Source of the DNA: Globisporangium splendens
Lineage: Eukaryota > Oomycota > Peronosporomycetes > Pythiales > Pythiaceae
Assembly (NCBI GenBank): GCA_006386115.1
Contig: VFIW01000021.1
Coordinates: 372,001-436,000, forward strand
Length of the DNA stretch: 64,000 nt
Direction: 5' to 3'
A program made the translations under genes and the position numbers. The notes beneath the pieces are model-generated. The model was not told the DNA's origin and searched no databases. It saw only the letters and a list, made by a program, of their open reading frames with translations. Positions 20,256 to 30,341 of this stretch are shown here, piece by piece (the stretch's first letter is position 1; every line of letters starts with the position of its first letter).

Positions 20256-22681
20256 AGTGGTTTGAGGTCGTCTCGTACGTGTTCTCGCAGGTGCCAATCA
20301 TGCCTTGCCGTGTGCGTATATTCTCATGCAGTTCTTTCATAACGGCATTGTACTCGTCGATCGCAAACGCTTGACCCGTGGTCTCGAAAAGTGGCGACGC
20401 GAGCAACGTCAGGAACGTGACCTGGCTTTTCGGAAAATTCGACAAACGGCGATCGCAGAGCGGCAAGACAGGCAGATTGTGGCGCTCTTCGGTTTCTCCC
20501 TGGTGGAAAAACTCCTCCAGGATGCGGTTCGCCCACACTTGGTGGTACGCAAACGGCTTGACCGTGTGCCCGAGATCCGAGAGCATGAGCAGCGTCTCCA
20601 TGATCAGCGTGACTTCGAGTCCCTTGGTTTCTTCCGAAATCGCAAACTTCTTGCTCTTGAGCTTCGAGACGTGCACAAAGTGCCTCGACAAATCCGTCGC
20701 GAGCACCACCTGAATGATCGATTTCCGGATTTCACCGCGCACAGGCAGTGTCATGTGGGAAAAGACATCAAACTTGTCGTGCGACAAGATCCGATACAGC
20801 TCGGCGATGTGCATGCGTTCGAGCACCGAGTCACCACTGTACGTGATCGCTAGTTTGGATTTCGTGGCGACGAGAAAGCCATTGTTGACGCCCGGGTGGC
20901 TGATATCATGTGCGGCGGCCGCGATGAGCCCGACAAAAAACGTGCGACCGTCGACATCGAGGTTGAGTCTTCGCAAGAAAAAGTTCATATCGGCCACGAC
21001 GGCTCCTGCATGGCTACATGAAAGAAAGACAAAATAAGCAGACAAAATGCGATGTTAGCGTTCACGACACGAGTTCAGAGAGAGAAAACAGACTCACAGG
21101 CAGTTATGGTACGGATTGCGCTTGAAGTAGTGGTTCTTGACGGCGCCAATGAACGCGGTGACTTTTTTCATATCGAGATTGAGCCGCAAACCGAGGTTGT
21201 TGAGCTCGATGCATGTAATAAACACGACCTGGAGAGGAGACGCACACCGCTACTCAATGTAAAACATGTCGACAAAGAACTGATCACGAATCGTCTCCAC
21301 GAGCCATCTCGACAGGTCTTCCCTGTTGTCGTTGATATCCTTCACAAGAATTGGCTGATCAAGTCTCTCGAGTAGCTCTCATCCGTTTCCGCAGTGTGGC
21401 TCATACGATGCGAGTTAGCAGCTTGCAGGATCTGGCTTGAGGTTCTCCGCGTGCGCCGGTCCGAAAAAAGCCGCGAGGAGGCTCGCGTGAGTCCTGGCGG
21501 TGGCTCTTTGAACGCCATCATGTGGAGCCACCCTTGCGCTTCGTCTTCGTACTCGGTCATGGGTGGGTCGAGACTCACTTCAAACAGGTCTTGATTCGTG
21601 ACCAGCGCCGCGATGGTCTTGTCGATGTCGCGCCTCTCATTCGCGGGCATGTTGGTCTTGATCCAGCACAGGATGCGCAGAATGTCGCCCATCTCGTAAT
21701 GCAATTGGTAGTTGAGTTTCCCGAGAGCTTTTCTTTCATTTCGACGTTCTGGTTGCTCAGTCGACGGTTTTCGCTCGCGAGATTCGCGGAACTGAGGAAT
21801 TCGCGACGGCAGCTGAGTTCGCTTTCCCACACACCCCGAAGCAGCAGCCCAATGAACACGAGAAAGACACCAGTGAGGCTCCATCGCGCGGATGCCTGCG
21901 AACAGTACACACCCAAGACGACGCACACGAGGATCGCGAATTCAGCGCACAACACCGCGAAGTACGGGAACTGGAGCCGCAAGAGACACGCGGCGATGCT
22001 GGCCATGAGCGTTAAGAAGACGTACAGGCCATCGACGAACATGCTCCCGAGCAGCTCAATGAGCACTTTGCCCGCGTGCGAGTCCACCTTCATGTCGTCC
22101 CTAAAGCCCATCTGCTTGTCGATACAAGTTACCATCGCGAGCGCCACGGGGACGAACACGAGGTGACAGTAGAGCAGGATCACGAGTTGCACCGGGTCGA
22201 ACTAGATGCGCGCGAACTGGGTCTCGCTGCGTCGCCGCCATAGGTAGAACGCGCACCCGACGGCCGTGACGTACAGCAAAAGCGTAATGAACACCAAGAT
22301 ATCGGCGCCAAACCAGGAAGTTGAGCCATTCTCTGCTGCTGTCGCATACCGCGCATCGAGCAGACCGAGCGTAAGCAAGAAGCCGACCGTCGCACCCGTG
22401 ATCTTTTCGAGCGCGCCATGGACACAAAACACGGTCGCGAGGCACACGAGACAGTTCATGTAGAGAGAGATGTGCGCTTGCTTCTTCTGCCGGTAGTACG
22501 TCTGGAACTTGAGCTCGTCGTCGCGATCGACGAAGTAGCGGAACCGCGGGTGGAAGTCCTGCTGCACGAAGATGAGCTTGCCCGTGAGCGAGCGCTTGGG
22601 CACGACCTGAACCGAGCGTCTGCTGAGCCCCGTCGCCACTCTCGGCACCGTGCGCTCGCCTGCCAGCGAACGTGAGCTCAT
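20248..22681 (-). pseudogene. Membrane-bound class I cyclic-nucleotide phosphodiesterase, disrupted
   Basis: The N-terminal part carries about six hydrophobic helices (22500-21830), a coiled-coil segment and a class I PDEase catalytic domain that would hydrolyse cAMP/cGMP at a membrane. Catalytic motifs are present: YHNC..HAGAVV across an intron (about 21086-21015), AAAAHDISHPGVNN (about 20920), SVLERMHIAEL and ILEEFFHQGETEE...PLCDR. The start at 22681 begins MSSRSLAGERT. Breaks: an in-frame TAG at 22202-22204, a frame change near 21720, another near 21370, an unresolved in-frame TAG at 21250-21252 that may mark an odd intron, and LINE copy 2, which replaces the last 22 residues by two. Either this is a young pseudogene or some breaks are sequence errors. 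The catalytic domain itself is undamaged. Confidence 0.8.
20256..20269. repeat. Target-site duplication, 5' side of LINE copy 2
   Basis: Second exact copy of AGTGGTTTGAGGTC; see 18846-18859. Confidence 0.93.
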
Positions 22682-23148
22682 AGCTGTTGGAAAAAGAGAG
22701 AGCGAGTGGTTAACACAATACACGGCGGCGTCCGAGCGCGATGGCAGTCCATTTGTGCCTATTTTTGTTTTCCATATGCGCTAGTGTGTTGAAGTGAAAC
22801 CTGCTTGTACAATGATTGCCTGAGGTGCTGGTCTATTCTAGTGACACACTTGATGTCTATTTTGCTAATAAATGAAAATGTATGGGTGCATGATGGTTCT
22901 TAATTGGAAGAGACGGGTGTTGAAAGGTTGCACGAAGGTGCGCGTTTGTTTCAGCGAGCTACCTCCTTCTTGTGGAGAGAGAAAGAACGTGGCGGAAAAG
23001 CACGAAGGGGAACGAAGAGCGAAGGAAGGCAGGCGCAGTCGCTCCGCCCCACTCTCTCGACGCCTCTGTCTGTGTGCACCTGTTCTTCGCCTCCTCTATA
23101 CATCCGCGTGCGCGTGCGTAGCGCCATTCACGCCGAACGACAGGAGCC
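22682..23148. promoter_or_regulatory. Divergent promoter region, phosphodiesterase / DnaJ
   Basis: A 467-bp gap between head-to-head genes. The DnaJ side is purine/pyrimidine rich with a CTCTATACATCC stretch shortly before the ATG. No gene is seen. Confidence 0.4.
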
Positions 23149-24118
23149 ATGGCGGACCGGTGCTACTACGAAGTGCTGAACGTCGAGAAGACGGCGACCG
23201 ATGACGAGATCAAGCGCGCGTACCGCAAAATGGCCATCCGGTACCATCCAGGTAAGCGCGTTCAAATTCTAGTGTGGAAGTATAGGCTATTGAAGATCGT
23301 AGATGTCTGTGTAATGTGGATGGATATGGTTTGACTGGGGGAGGACGACATGACGCTTATATGACGACTGACGATGGTAATTGCTGTTGTTTGGTGTCGA
23401 CAGATAAGAACTTGGACGACAAAGAGGCAGCTGAAATCAAATTCAAAGAGATCGGAGAGGTATGGTCGCTGGTAAATGTGCTTATTTGAGTATGGGCATC
23501 AGCTGAGTCGATGTGTGTCTATGCTCCGCAGGCGTACTCGGTGCTCTCCGACGAAGGCAAACGCCGTCAATATGACCGATTTGGGAAGGCTGCCGTGAAT
23601 GGCTCTGCTGGAGGCGGCGGTCATGGCCATGGCGGCATGAACGGGTTCCACGGACAAGACGCCGAGGAGATCTTCCGCACGTTCTTTGGCGGCCAAGATC
23701 CTTTCTCCATGTTTTTCCAGGACGGTGGCATGCACAACAACTTTGGCGGCTCGCGCGTCCACGTGTCGCAGTTCGGTCCTGGCTTCACATTTACAACGTT
23801 TGGCAATGCACCTGGCATGCGGCAGCAACGGGTACCTCTGCAACGGCGTCGGTGAGTGCCTTGCTTTCATGATTTGGATGCATTGCGTACATCTTGAGGT
23901 TAATGTGTGAATTATCGTGATGATATGAAAATTGCAGTGGTGAAGCGAATCAGCAAGGTCCCAGCGGAGTACAGTTCGAGCAGCAGCAGGCAGGCTCTCG
24001 ACTCCGGATCGGCGGCGGCAACCTGATGCTGATCCTGTTCCTGCTCTGGATCATGGGTGTTCCGATTAGTTACCTCTGGATAGCGTTGATGCTCGCGAGC
24101 TATCTCGGTATCGTATAA
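23149..24118 (+). CDS. J-domain protein with C-terminal membrane segments (219 aa)
   Basis: Hsp40 co-chaperone that should stimulate Hsp70 ATPase at a membrane, perhaps the ER (DNAJB12/14-like; inference). Exons are 23149-23251, 23404-23459, 23532-23851 and 23938-24118. The J domain (residues 1-70) begins [25 protein letters not shown]. The essential HPD is formed across the first splice (CCAG|AT). A Gly/His-rich linker and a Phe-rich [15 protein letters not shown] region follow, typical of the DNAJB12/14 group. The last 30 residues are hydrophobic and could form one or two helices (about 188-217), ending YLGIV. There is no zinc finger or long substrate-binding domain. Confidence 0.9.
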
Positions 24119-24587
24119 AGAAGGGACGAAACGAACGACATGTGAGACCACGTGTGGGCGGATCCATTTGGTGTATATATTGCTTTTGTTTCTGCTTCTG
24201 AGGTATATTTGCTGTTGTTGCACTGGTGGAGTGAGTACCTTGTAAAATCTCGCGTTCTCCGGTCCAGCTTTGGCAAAGTGAGAAATGCTGTTTTCGCGTG
24301 TCGACTCGGTGCTCCTCGAACGAGGAAGTCCATCAGTGACTTCGTCATCAGTGACTTCGTCATCAGTGACTTCGTTAGTTGGACCAGTGTTGCCAGCTGT
24401 TTCCAGATAGATCACAATGAAAGTGCGTTGATCAGTGACAAGCTTCTGGTATTCGCAGGATAAGTGCACAGATAGTTTACCGACGGACAATAGATTTCGT
24501 ATTTTACATTCAGAGTGTGTCCTTTGAAAAATAACCGTGGACACTGCTTTCCCTCACTCTTTCCTTCTTGTCACACACACACGCAAA
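24119..24587. other. Intergenic region with a 15-bp tandem repeat
   Basis: Between the DnaJ stop and the acid phosphatase ATG I see no gene. It contains three perfect tandem copies of CATCAGTGACTTCGT at 24331-24375 and a CA-rich stretch just before the downstream ATG. Confidence 0.6.
24331..24375. repeat. 3 x 15-bp perfect tandem repeat
   Basis: Unit CATCAGTGACTTCGT occurs three times without mismatch. Because 15 is a multiple of 3, the minus strand stays open across it, but I see no gene using it. Confidence 0.9.
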
Positions 24588-26747
24588 ATGACGTTGCGCC
24601 GAGCAGATGCGGCGCCGGTCGCGCTGCTGCCGCGCTGGCGGTCGTCCTCGTACGAGCCCGTGGCTCCGACGGACGCGCAGGACGATGGATCCGGTAGGCG
24701 AGCGCGCAGCAGCAGCAGCAGCAGCCACACGCCTTCGTTCTCTGCGCAGCGCCGTCTGGTCCTCGGCTGCATTGCCGCGGCGCTGGGACTCGTTGGTCTC
24801 GTCGCATGGTCCTACGGCTCCACCGCTGCACGCGCCTTTGTCGGTAACAATGCGCGCACGAATGCGATGGATGGTGGAGAAACGGCGTCGAGTCACAAGC
24901 GTATCCAGCTGCAGCTGCAGGACTTCTCGGTCGCGCCGCTCGTGCTCAACCAGCGAGATACGCTTCACGTGCGGTTCGCGTACACTACCCAAACAGCAGC
25001 GGACGTCGCGGATGGCGATTGGATCGGCGCGTATTGCGTCGACGACGAGCTCAAAGACGTCAATGTGCACGACCCTATCGACTCGAGATCCACGCATGGC
25101 GCAGTGGAAGGGACCGTCGTGTTTGGTCCGATGGTCAACATGCGCTGTTCGTGGCAGCTCAAGTTCGTCAGCGCCGACGGCGTCGTGCTGGCGACGTCGC
25201 CCTTTGTGCGCTTCGCTAAGGGACCGACGGAGCCATTGCAGATCCACTTGGCGATGACGAATGACTCAACGCAGATGCGCGTGCACTGGACGAGCTCTCA
25301 AGTGCGCGAACCCGTTGTGCTGTACGGACCCCGCGAAGACGAGTTGCGCGCAACGGCGCATGCGACACACACGTCGTACAAAGCGAACGATATGTGCCGA
25401 GAACCCGCGACCATCGTCTCGGCGAAGCACTACCGGGACCCCGGCCAGCTCTACGATGCGCTGCTGACAGATCTCGAACCAGAGCAGACGTATTGGTATC
25501 GCGTCGGCGATGCCAACGGCCAACTGAGCGCCATCCGTAACTTCACTGTGCCTCCACGCGCGGGAACAGTTCCGGAGCAGCGCAGCATGAGTTTCTTCGT
25601 GTTTGGCGACTTGAATTCGCCCGTTGGTGCGACTGAGAACTTTGCCGTCGAGGGGAGTTGCGGCACGACGCTCGAGCTCATGGAACAGGATCTCAAGGAG
25701 AGCAGCGCCAGCAAAGACCAGCACAAGTACGTTGCCGTGATGCATGTCGGCGATATCTCGTACGCGAAGGGCTCGACGTATATCTGGGACCAGTTTGGCG
25801 AGCTGATCCAGAACGTGGCGTCGACGATCCCGTACATGGTGAGCATCGGGAACCACGACTACGGGTACCTCGAGGGCAACGAGATCGATCCGATCAAGTT
25901 TCCGCGGAACCGTGTCTTTGAAGGGGACGGCACGCACGGATATCAGTCCTACGGCGAGTGCGGCGTGCCGACCGACAAGCGCTTCCACATGCCGGACAAT
26001 GGCAACAGTGTGTTCTGGTACAGCGTCGACATGGGGCTTGTGCACCACACGGTGCTCAGTGGCGAGCACGATTTCTCCGAGGGCTCGCCCATGTACGAGT
26101 GGCTGCTGAACGACCTAATGGCCGTGGACCGCACCAAGACGCCGTGGTTGTTTGTGCACATGCATCGCCCAATGTACTGCTCCGTTGCGTACGCCGGTGA
26201 TTACGAGCGCTCGCTGCTGTATCGCGATCATCTTGAGCAGATGTTTTCGGATTTCCACGTCGACGTCGTGTTCTCTGGTCATTATCATTCCTACGAGCGC
26301 ACGTGCGCCGTATTTGACGAGATCTGCTACGAAGAGGACGAGATGGGTGGTGGACGCAATGCGTTTGCCCCCGTGCACGTCATGGTCGGCTCGGGCGGCG
26401 CCAACGTGGATCAGTACGACTACTACAATGTGGGCTGGCGCAAGCAGGCGTTCCTGACCTACGGCTACGGCCGCGTGCATGTGTACAACGCGAGCCACAT
26501 GCACTTTGAGTTTGTCTCGAACAAGGAGCGCGCCGTCACTGATGCGACGTGGATCGTGTCCGACCACAACTGGCCGACTGACCGTGTCCGGCGGTACCGT
26601 CCGAGTCTATTGGTGAAAATCGTCGTGGGGGTCATGGGAGTCGTGCTTGTAGTTGGTGGCGTCACATGGTGGTGGCGTCGACGACGAAGAGCGTTAAAAT
26701 GGCAGGCGATGCCATACTTTGTTCGCAAAACCAAGGGTGCAAGATGA
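24588..26747 (+). CDS. Purple acid phosphatase-like metallophosphoesterase, membrane-anchored, PAP-A (719 aa)
   Basis: Binuclear-metal phosphatase, probably acting on phosphate esters outside the cell or in the secretory lumen. It is one exon. A Ser-rich N-terminus leads to a signal-anchor helix (about 57-76), then a fibronectin-III-like N domain with a two-Cys motif, then the catalytic domain with FVFGDLN (about 339), MHVGDISYA, SIGNHDYGY, WLFVHMHRPMYCS and VVFSGHYHSYERT. These give all seven usual metal ligands, although the first motif is GDLN instead of GDLG. A second helix (about 674-693) is followed by WWWRRRRR, so the tail is cytosolic. The paralogue at 49147 has an intron inside the NHD motif that this gene lacks. 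The ATG at 24588 is the first in frame. Confidence 0.92.
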   Translation: MTLRRADAAPVALLPRWRSSSYEPVAPTDAQDDGSGRRARSSSSSSHTPSFSAQRRLVLGCIAAALGLVGLVAWSYGSTAARAFVGNNARTNAMDGGETASSHKRIQLQLQDFSVAPLVLNQRDTLHVRFAYTTQTAADVADGDWIGAYCVDDELKDVNVHDPIDSRSTHGAVEGTVVFGPMVNMRCSWQLKFVSADGVVLATSPFVRFAKGPTEPLQIHLAMTNDSTQMRVHWTSSQVREPVVLYGPREDELRATAHATHTSYKANDMCREPATIVSAKHYRDPGQLYDALLTDLEPEQTYWYRVGDANGQLSAIRNFTVPPRAGTVPEQRSMSFFVFGDLNSPVGATENFAVEGSCGTTLELMEQDLKESSASKDQHKYVAVMHVGDISYAKGSTYIWDQFGELIQNVASTIPYMVSIGNHDYGYLEGNEIDPIKFPRNRVFEGDGTHGYQSYGECGVPTDKRFHMPDNGNSVFWYSVDMGLVHHTVLSGEHDFSEGSPMYEWLLNDLMAVDRTKTPWLFVHMHRPMYCSVAYAGDYERSLLYRDHLEQMFSDFHVDVVFSGHYHSYERTCAVFDEICYEEDEMGGGRNAFAPVHVMVGSGGANVDQYDYYNVGWRKQAFLTYGYGRVHVYNASHMHFEFVSNKERAVTDATWIVSDHNWPTDRVRRYRPSLLVKIVVGVMGVVLVVGGVTWWWRRRRRALKWQAMPYFVRKTKGAR

Positions 26748-26879
26748 AAGCGCGTTTCGGTTGCTGTGCCATTTGGTGTCCAAAGGACCAGAAAGAGTCT
26801 ATATAGAACGCCATGTAAGTTATATACATTCGGATTCAGAAACTCACACCAATCTGTCTGTTTTCTCTGTCAGTTGTTT

Positions 26880-29426
26880 CTACAACTCAAACTCCTCTTC
26901 GTGAATGTCGAAATCGTGTGCACCGAGTCGCGACACGGTCTCTTCCGTTGCGCTCTTGAGCGCTTCAGGACCCGAGATGAAGACGCCGATCTGCTGCTTT
27001 TGAGCTTCAGAGTTGGTGCTGCAGAGACGCGGCGCTGCTGCCTTGAACTCAGAATGCACCTGGGTCAGGATGCGCGCCATGTCGGGCCGCTCGCCGATGG
27101 TGACGCTGTACTCACTGAGCAAGTCCCCAAGTGTCACGACGTCGCTCGAATTGACCGGCAGCATTGACGATGTGGACACGTCGTCGACCGTATCGACACT
27201 TTGGTAGTTCTGGATATCCGAGTGTCCTCCAAATAGCAATTGTCGTTTCGTTTTGGACGATGTGGACACCATGTTGTCCCACTTGGACATTTTTGTGTCC
27301 ACCGCGAGCGCGAGAAACGACACCAGCACAGGAATCGCAAACACCACCGAGACCTCGACGAAGTTCTCGAGCGGCCACCACTGCGTGCCGCTTTGCATGA
27401 GCTTCCCACCGCCGTACTCGAGCCAAAGCACGAGCAGCGTGCTCCAGCACAGTGTCACCACGTACACGATGATCCGCGCGCGACGCGACCGAAGCGGCTC
27501 TGCGAATGGCTGAGGTGTGAAATAGAGTGCACTATCAAGTGTAGTAGTGGACTTGGCGAAAGAGCTGTTCTGGTTGTTGTTATTGGCGCTATTACATAGC
27601 CGATTATAGTCGATGCGCGTGTTCCGCACCGCGTCGCTTGGGGTTCTCGTCAGAAAGAAGTGCGTCGTAAAGTGCTGCTGCGCCGGATCGAGTTCCGTCA
27701 GTTTCGACAGCACCGGGTGGATCTCCTCCAGCAGCGACAGCTCTCGGAACGAGAACACAAAGTGCACGCGCTGCTGTTGGCTTCTTCGTCTTTGCGAGTT
27801 CGCCGTCTTGTCTGAGACTGAAAGCGTTGCAAGGATGTCTTCCAAGATCGCAAAGAGCGGCGTGACGCCAATGCCGCCGCCAATCAGACACAAAGTCGAG
27901 AACTCCTCGTAGCATTGCAGCGACGAGCCGTAGAACCCATCGACAAGCATCGTCGGCTGTAGTTGCTGCTGCTGCTCGCTCGGCTTGCTGTCATTGACGT
28001 GGGCGATGGCGCTTGTCTTCTCTGCGAGTTCCACCAGGTCTCGCGTCCAGTCGCCGAGTGACTTGAGCAGGATCGTGAACGTCGTGGCGCTCGATCGCGG
28101 CGACGACGAGATCGTGAACGCGTGCCACTGCAACTTCGAGATCGCTGGCACGTTCAAATACACAAACTGGCCGATCTGGAACTCGCCCCCACCACCGCCC
28201 GTAGTTGAGCGTGTAAGCGCGATCTTGACAATGTCGTCGGCCAGCGCCGTGAACTCGACCACTTGCACCGGGTGCAGCGCGTTCCACGTCGAGATCGAGC
28301 GGCTGATCAGGTACACGACGAGCGTCGGGAGGAACCACCAGATGCATGTGACCCAGTGCATGACGGCGAACACGACGCCGAGGATGTAGAGGTGGTGCGT
28401 GTAGTAGAACGTCTCGAACAACTTGCGGCGCACCCACGGGATGGACGTCACGCCGACGAGCAAGAGGAAGAACAGCGAGATCTCACCAAACACGTTGAAC
28501 CACACGCCGTACCCCTTGGAAGAGTAGTCCAGCGCGCAGTCAAAGCACGGCAGTGACATCTCCCAGATCGTACCGAGCCGTGCCCACCACCAGTAGAACG
28601 GCATGGCGTGCGCGACACCAGTGACGAGGGTGGCTACACCCAACCAGCGATGGTACTTGACGCCGTTGGTGTACGAGATGTCGAGGAACTCCATCCATGC
28701 GCAGTTGCGCGTCGACGGCAGGAAGAGGAACGCCATGTTGAACACGCAGTTGTATCCAAGTACGACGCCGCTGATGTGCAGCACGGTATCGAACGTGTAC
28801 GGCTCGCCTGGTGCTGGTATGTACTGCCGTTCGTAGTGCCAGGCAAAGTAAAACACCAGCATGTTGCCAACCACGAGAAAGCCCTGGAACAGGAGCTCGC
28901 CGTACCCGAACGGACTGAGGGATCCGAAAATCCAGGGCTTGCGTCGCATGAGTGCGCCAATTCGCATGACCGATCGCGAGACAACTCGACGACTGATGGG
29001 ATCGCGAATGGTTTCAATCAGCACAGAACTCAGCAGCAGCGGGAAGACACCGCAGAGGACAAAGAATGTGGGTCGAAGCATTTCAGCGTGGCCGCCTTTC
29101 AGCTTCAACGCTCCTTCGGGCGAATGGGACACCGTGACTCCCCACCACGGACCTGAGATTGCAACCAGGTTGGTTTTGATGAGCGACGAGAGGTAGACGA
29201 CCTGGCTGAACGCATATAGTCCAATGCAACCAGTGATCACAACATGCGCGATGCTGCTGACGAAAAAACAGTACTTGCTCTTGCCAGAGGGATCATCACG
29301 TGTCGAAGCTGTCGACGCAATGGGAATCGTGTCGTTCTTGAGCTCTACCGTTCTCTGATGCATCGATAGAAACGGCTCGTCACCTTGGCGATCGCAGTGC
29401 ATCTCGGGAGGCTTCCGGACCGTCAT
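26880..29426 (-). CDS. FRO/NOX-type ferric reductase A (848 aa), inverted twin
   Basis: Transmembrane flavocytochrome that moves electrons from NADPH through FAD and two haems to an outside acceptor, most likely Fe(III) chelates, possibly oxygen. It is one exon. N-terminal helices (about 50-200) are followed by a ferric-reductase domain with paired haem histidines in KYHRWLG...GVAHAM and YTHHLY...VMHWV. The FAD motif is HAFTISSSP (about 434), the NADPH motif is GGGIGVTP (about 515), and the terminal nucleotide-binding motif is VFISGPE (about 817). Two extra helices (about 650-710) sit inside the NADPH lobe, as in plant FRO proteins. There are no EF-hands, which argues against an RBOH. Residues from about 226 on are almost identical to the gene at 30342. 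The stop TAG lies 132 bp from the PAP-A stop. Confidence 0.92.
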   Translation of the reverse strand: MTVRKPPEMHCDRQGDEPFLSMHQRTVELKNDTIPIASTASTRDDPSGKSKYCFFVSSIAHVVITGCIGLYAFSQVVYLSSLIKTNLVAISGPWWGVTVSHSPEGALKLKGGHAEMLRPTFFVLCGVFPLLLSSVLIETIRDPISRRVVSRSVMRIGALMRRKPWIFGSLSPFGYGELLFQGFLVVGNMLVFYFAWHYERQYIPAPGEPYTFDTVLHISGVVLGYNCVFNMAFLFLPSTRNCAWMEFLDISYTNGVKYHRWLGVATLVTGVAHAMPFYWWWARLGTIWEMSLPCFDCALDYSSKGYGVWFNVFGEISLFFLLLVGVTSIPWVRRKLFETFYYTHHLYILGVVFAVMHWVTCIWWFLPTLVVYLISRSISTWNALHPVQVVEFTALADDIVKIALTRSTTGGGGGEFQIGQFVYLNVPAISKLQWHAFTISSSPRSSATTFTILLKSLGDWTRDLVELAEKTSAIAHVNDSKPSEQQQQLQPTMLVDGFYGSSLQCYEEFSTLCLIGGGIGVTPLFAILEDILATLSVSDKTANSQRRRSQQQRVHFVFSFRELSLLEEIHPVLSKLTELDPAQQHFTTHFFLTRTPSDAVRNTRIDYNRLCNSANNNNQNSSFAKSTTTLDSALYFTPQPFAEPLRSRRARIIVYVVTLCWSTLLVLWLEYGGGKLMQSGTQWWPLENFVEVSVVFAIPVLVSFLALAVDTKMSKWDNMVSTSSKTKRQLLFGGHSDIQNYQSVDTVDDVSTSSMLPVNSSDVVTLGDLLSEYSVTIGERPDMARILTQVHSEFKAAAPRLCSTNSEAQKQQIGVFISGPEALKSATEETVSRLGAHDFDIHEEEFEL
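26881..28757 (-). repeat. Left arm of a 1.88-kb near-identical inverted repeat
   Basis: This arm covers the 3' three quarters of ferric reductase A. It matches 31011-32887 on the other strand with only scattered base changes, including a cluster of about six near 28150-28220. Identity begins abruptly at the TACAACTGCGTG codons and ends abruptly at the stop codon. Confidence 0.88.
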
Positions 29427-30341
29427 GGCGCTTGGCGCGTTGATTCGCGAGTGAGAGATCCACGGTTAACAGCCATGCTGCGGACGAATCGGTCAACACA
29501 ACGGACACGAACGTAAGCGCATGGAGGGCGAGGCTGCTGGATGACGGTGCGCAAAGAGAGGTCCTGACGAAGTGTCGGACGGCCACCCACCAAGTGCAGA
29601 CCACCGAGAGCGCTCGCAGATTCGGTCTGCACATGCGGGAATGCAATGCTCCGCGGTCGCATCCTGTCGTCGCAACTCTTCAGTTGCGAAGATCGTGTGG
29701 CTCTCGCCAATCGCATTGTGCTGCACTTTTTATGAGTCATCGACTATCAGATTAAAGAGTATGTCGATCAGTCACGTTCACAACAATGTGGGCAAGTATA
29801 CGAAACATATAAAGTAGTGGAAAGATGCGCAATATTGCGCTAAACAGTTGTCGACATAGATAATTGCGTTGTGCTCCACTTCCATATTATAATAACCACA
29901 TTGTGTCCAAACACGAGGGTCAAGAATGCTAAAATGAATAGTGAAATGGATGACCATCACTCTTTGGGTCTCTTCGAGAAAGTGCAACGCCATTGGCGGA
30001 AGCCACGAGCTACTCGGCGATTGCTGAAAGCAGAAAGCAGGAAGCAGATGAGTGTCTGTGCGCATTGCGCGAGCAGCGCTCTCTCTCTCTCTCTCTCTTT
30101 GCGGGTCACGGTGAGCGGGATGGACGGCTCCACAGGAATCTCAATCGCGGAACGAAGCGATACTGTAGGCTGCTGCCATGCAGCCACCGATTCCGTTCAT
30201 CCATCAACGAACGCCTGGCGAGAAGAGCCCCGCGACCATCAGATTCGCATTGCCTGTGTGTGTGTGTGCGTTGTGCAAACATCCTCTTCACTCTTCGTTT
30301 TCTCCAGCTGCAGCATAGAGCATTAGAGCGAGCTTCTGCAC
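29427..30341. promoter_or_regulatory. Divergent promoter region between the two twin reductases
   Basis: A 915-bp gap between head-to-head ATGs. It contains an AT-rich core (29800-29950) and a CT microsatellite (30081-30100) on the side of gene B. The two flanks are not mirror images, so the inverted duplication did not preserve, or did not include, the promoter. No gene is seen. Confidence 0.5.

Noticed and set aside
24331..24375. 15-bp repeats considered as a CRISPR-like or satellite array
   Set aside because: Only three direct copies without spacers, in a eukaryotic intergenic region; a simple tandem duplication.
27112..28556. Long Arg/His-rich frames opposite the ferric reductase genes
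   Set aside because: Shadows of the GC-rich reductase codons; they occur in mirrored form opposite the twin gene as well.
26880..29426. Calling the reductases NADPH oxidase (RBOH) genes
   Set aside because: No EF-hands, and the inserted helix pair matches FRO-type reductases better; superoxide production cannot be excluded from sequence alone.
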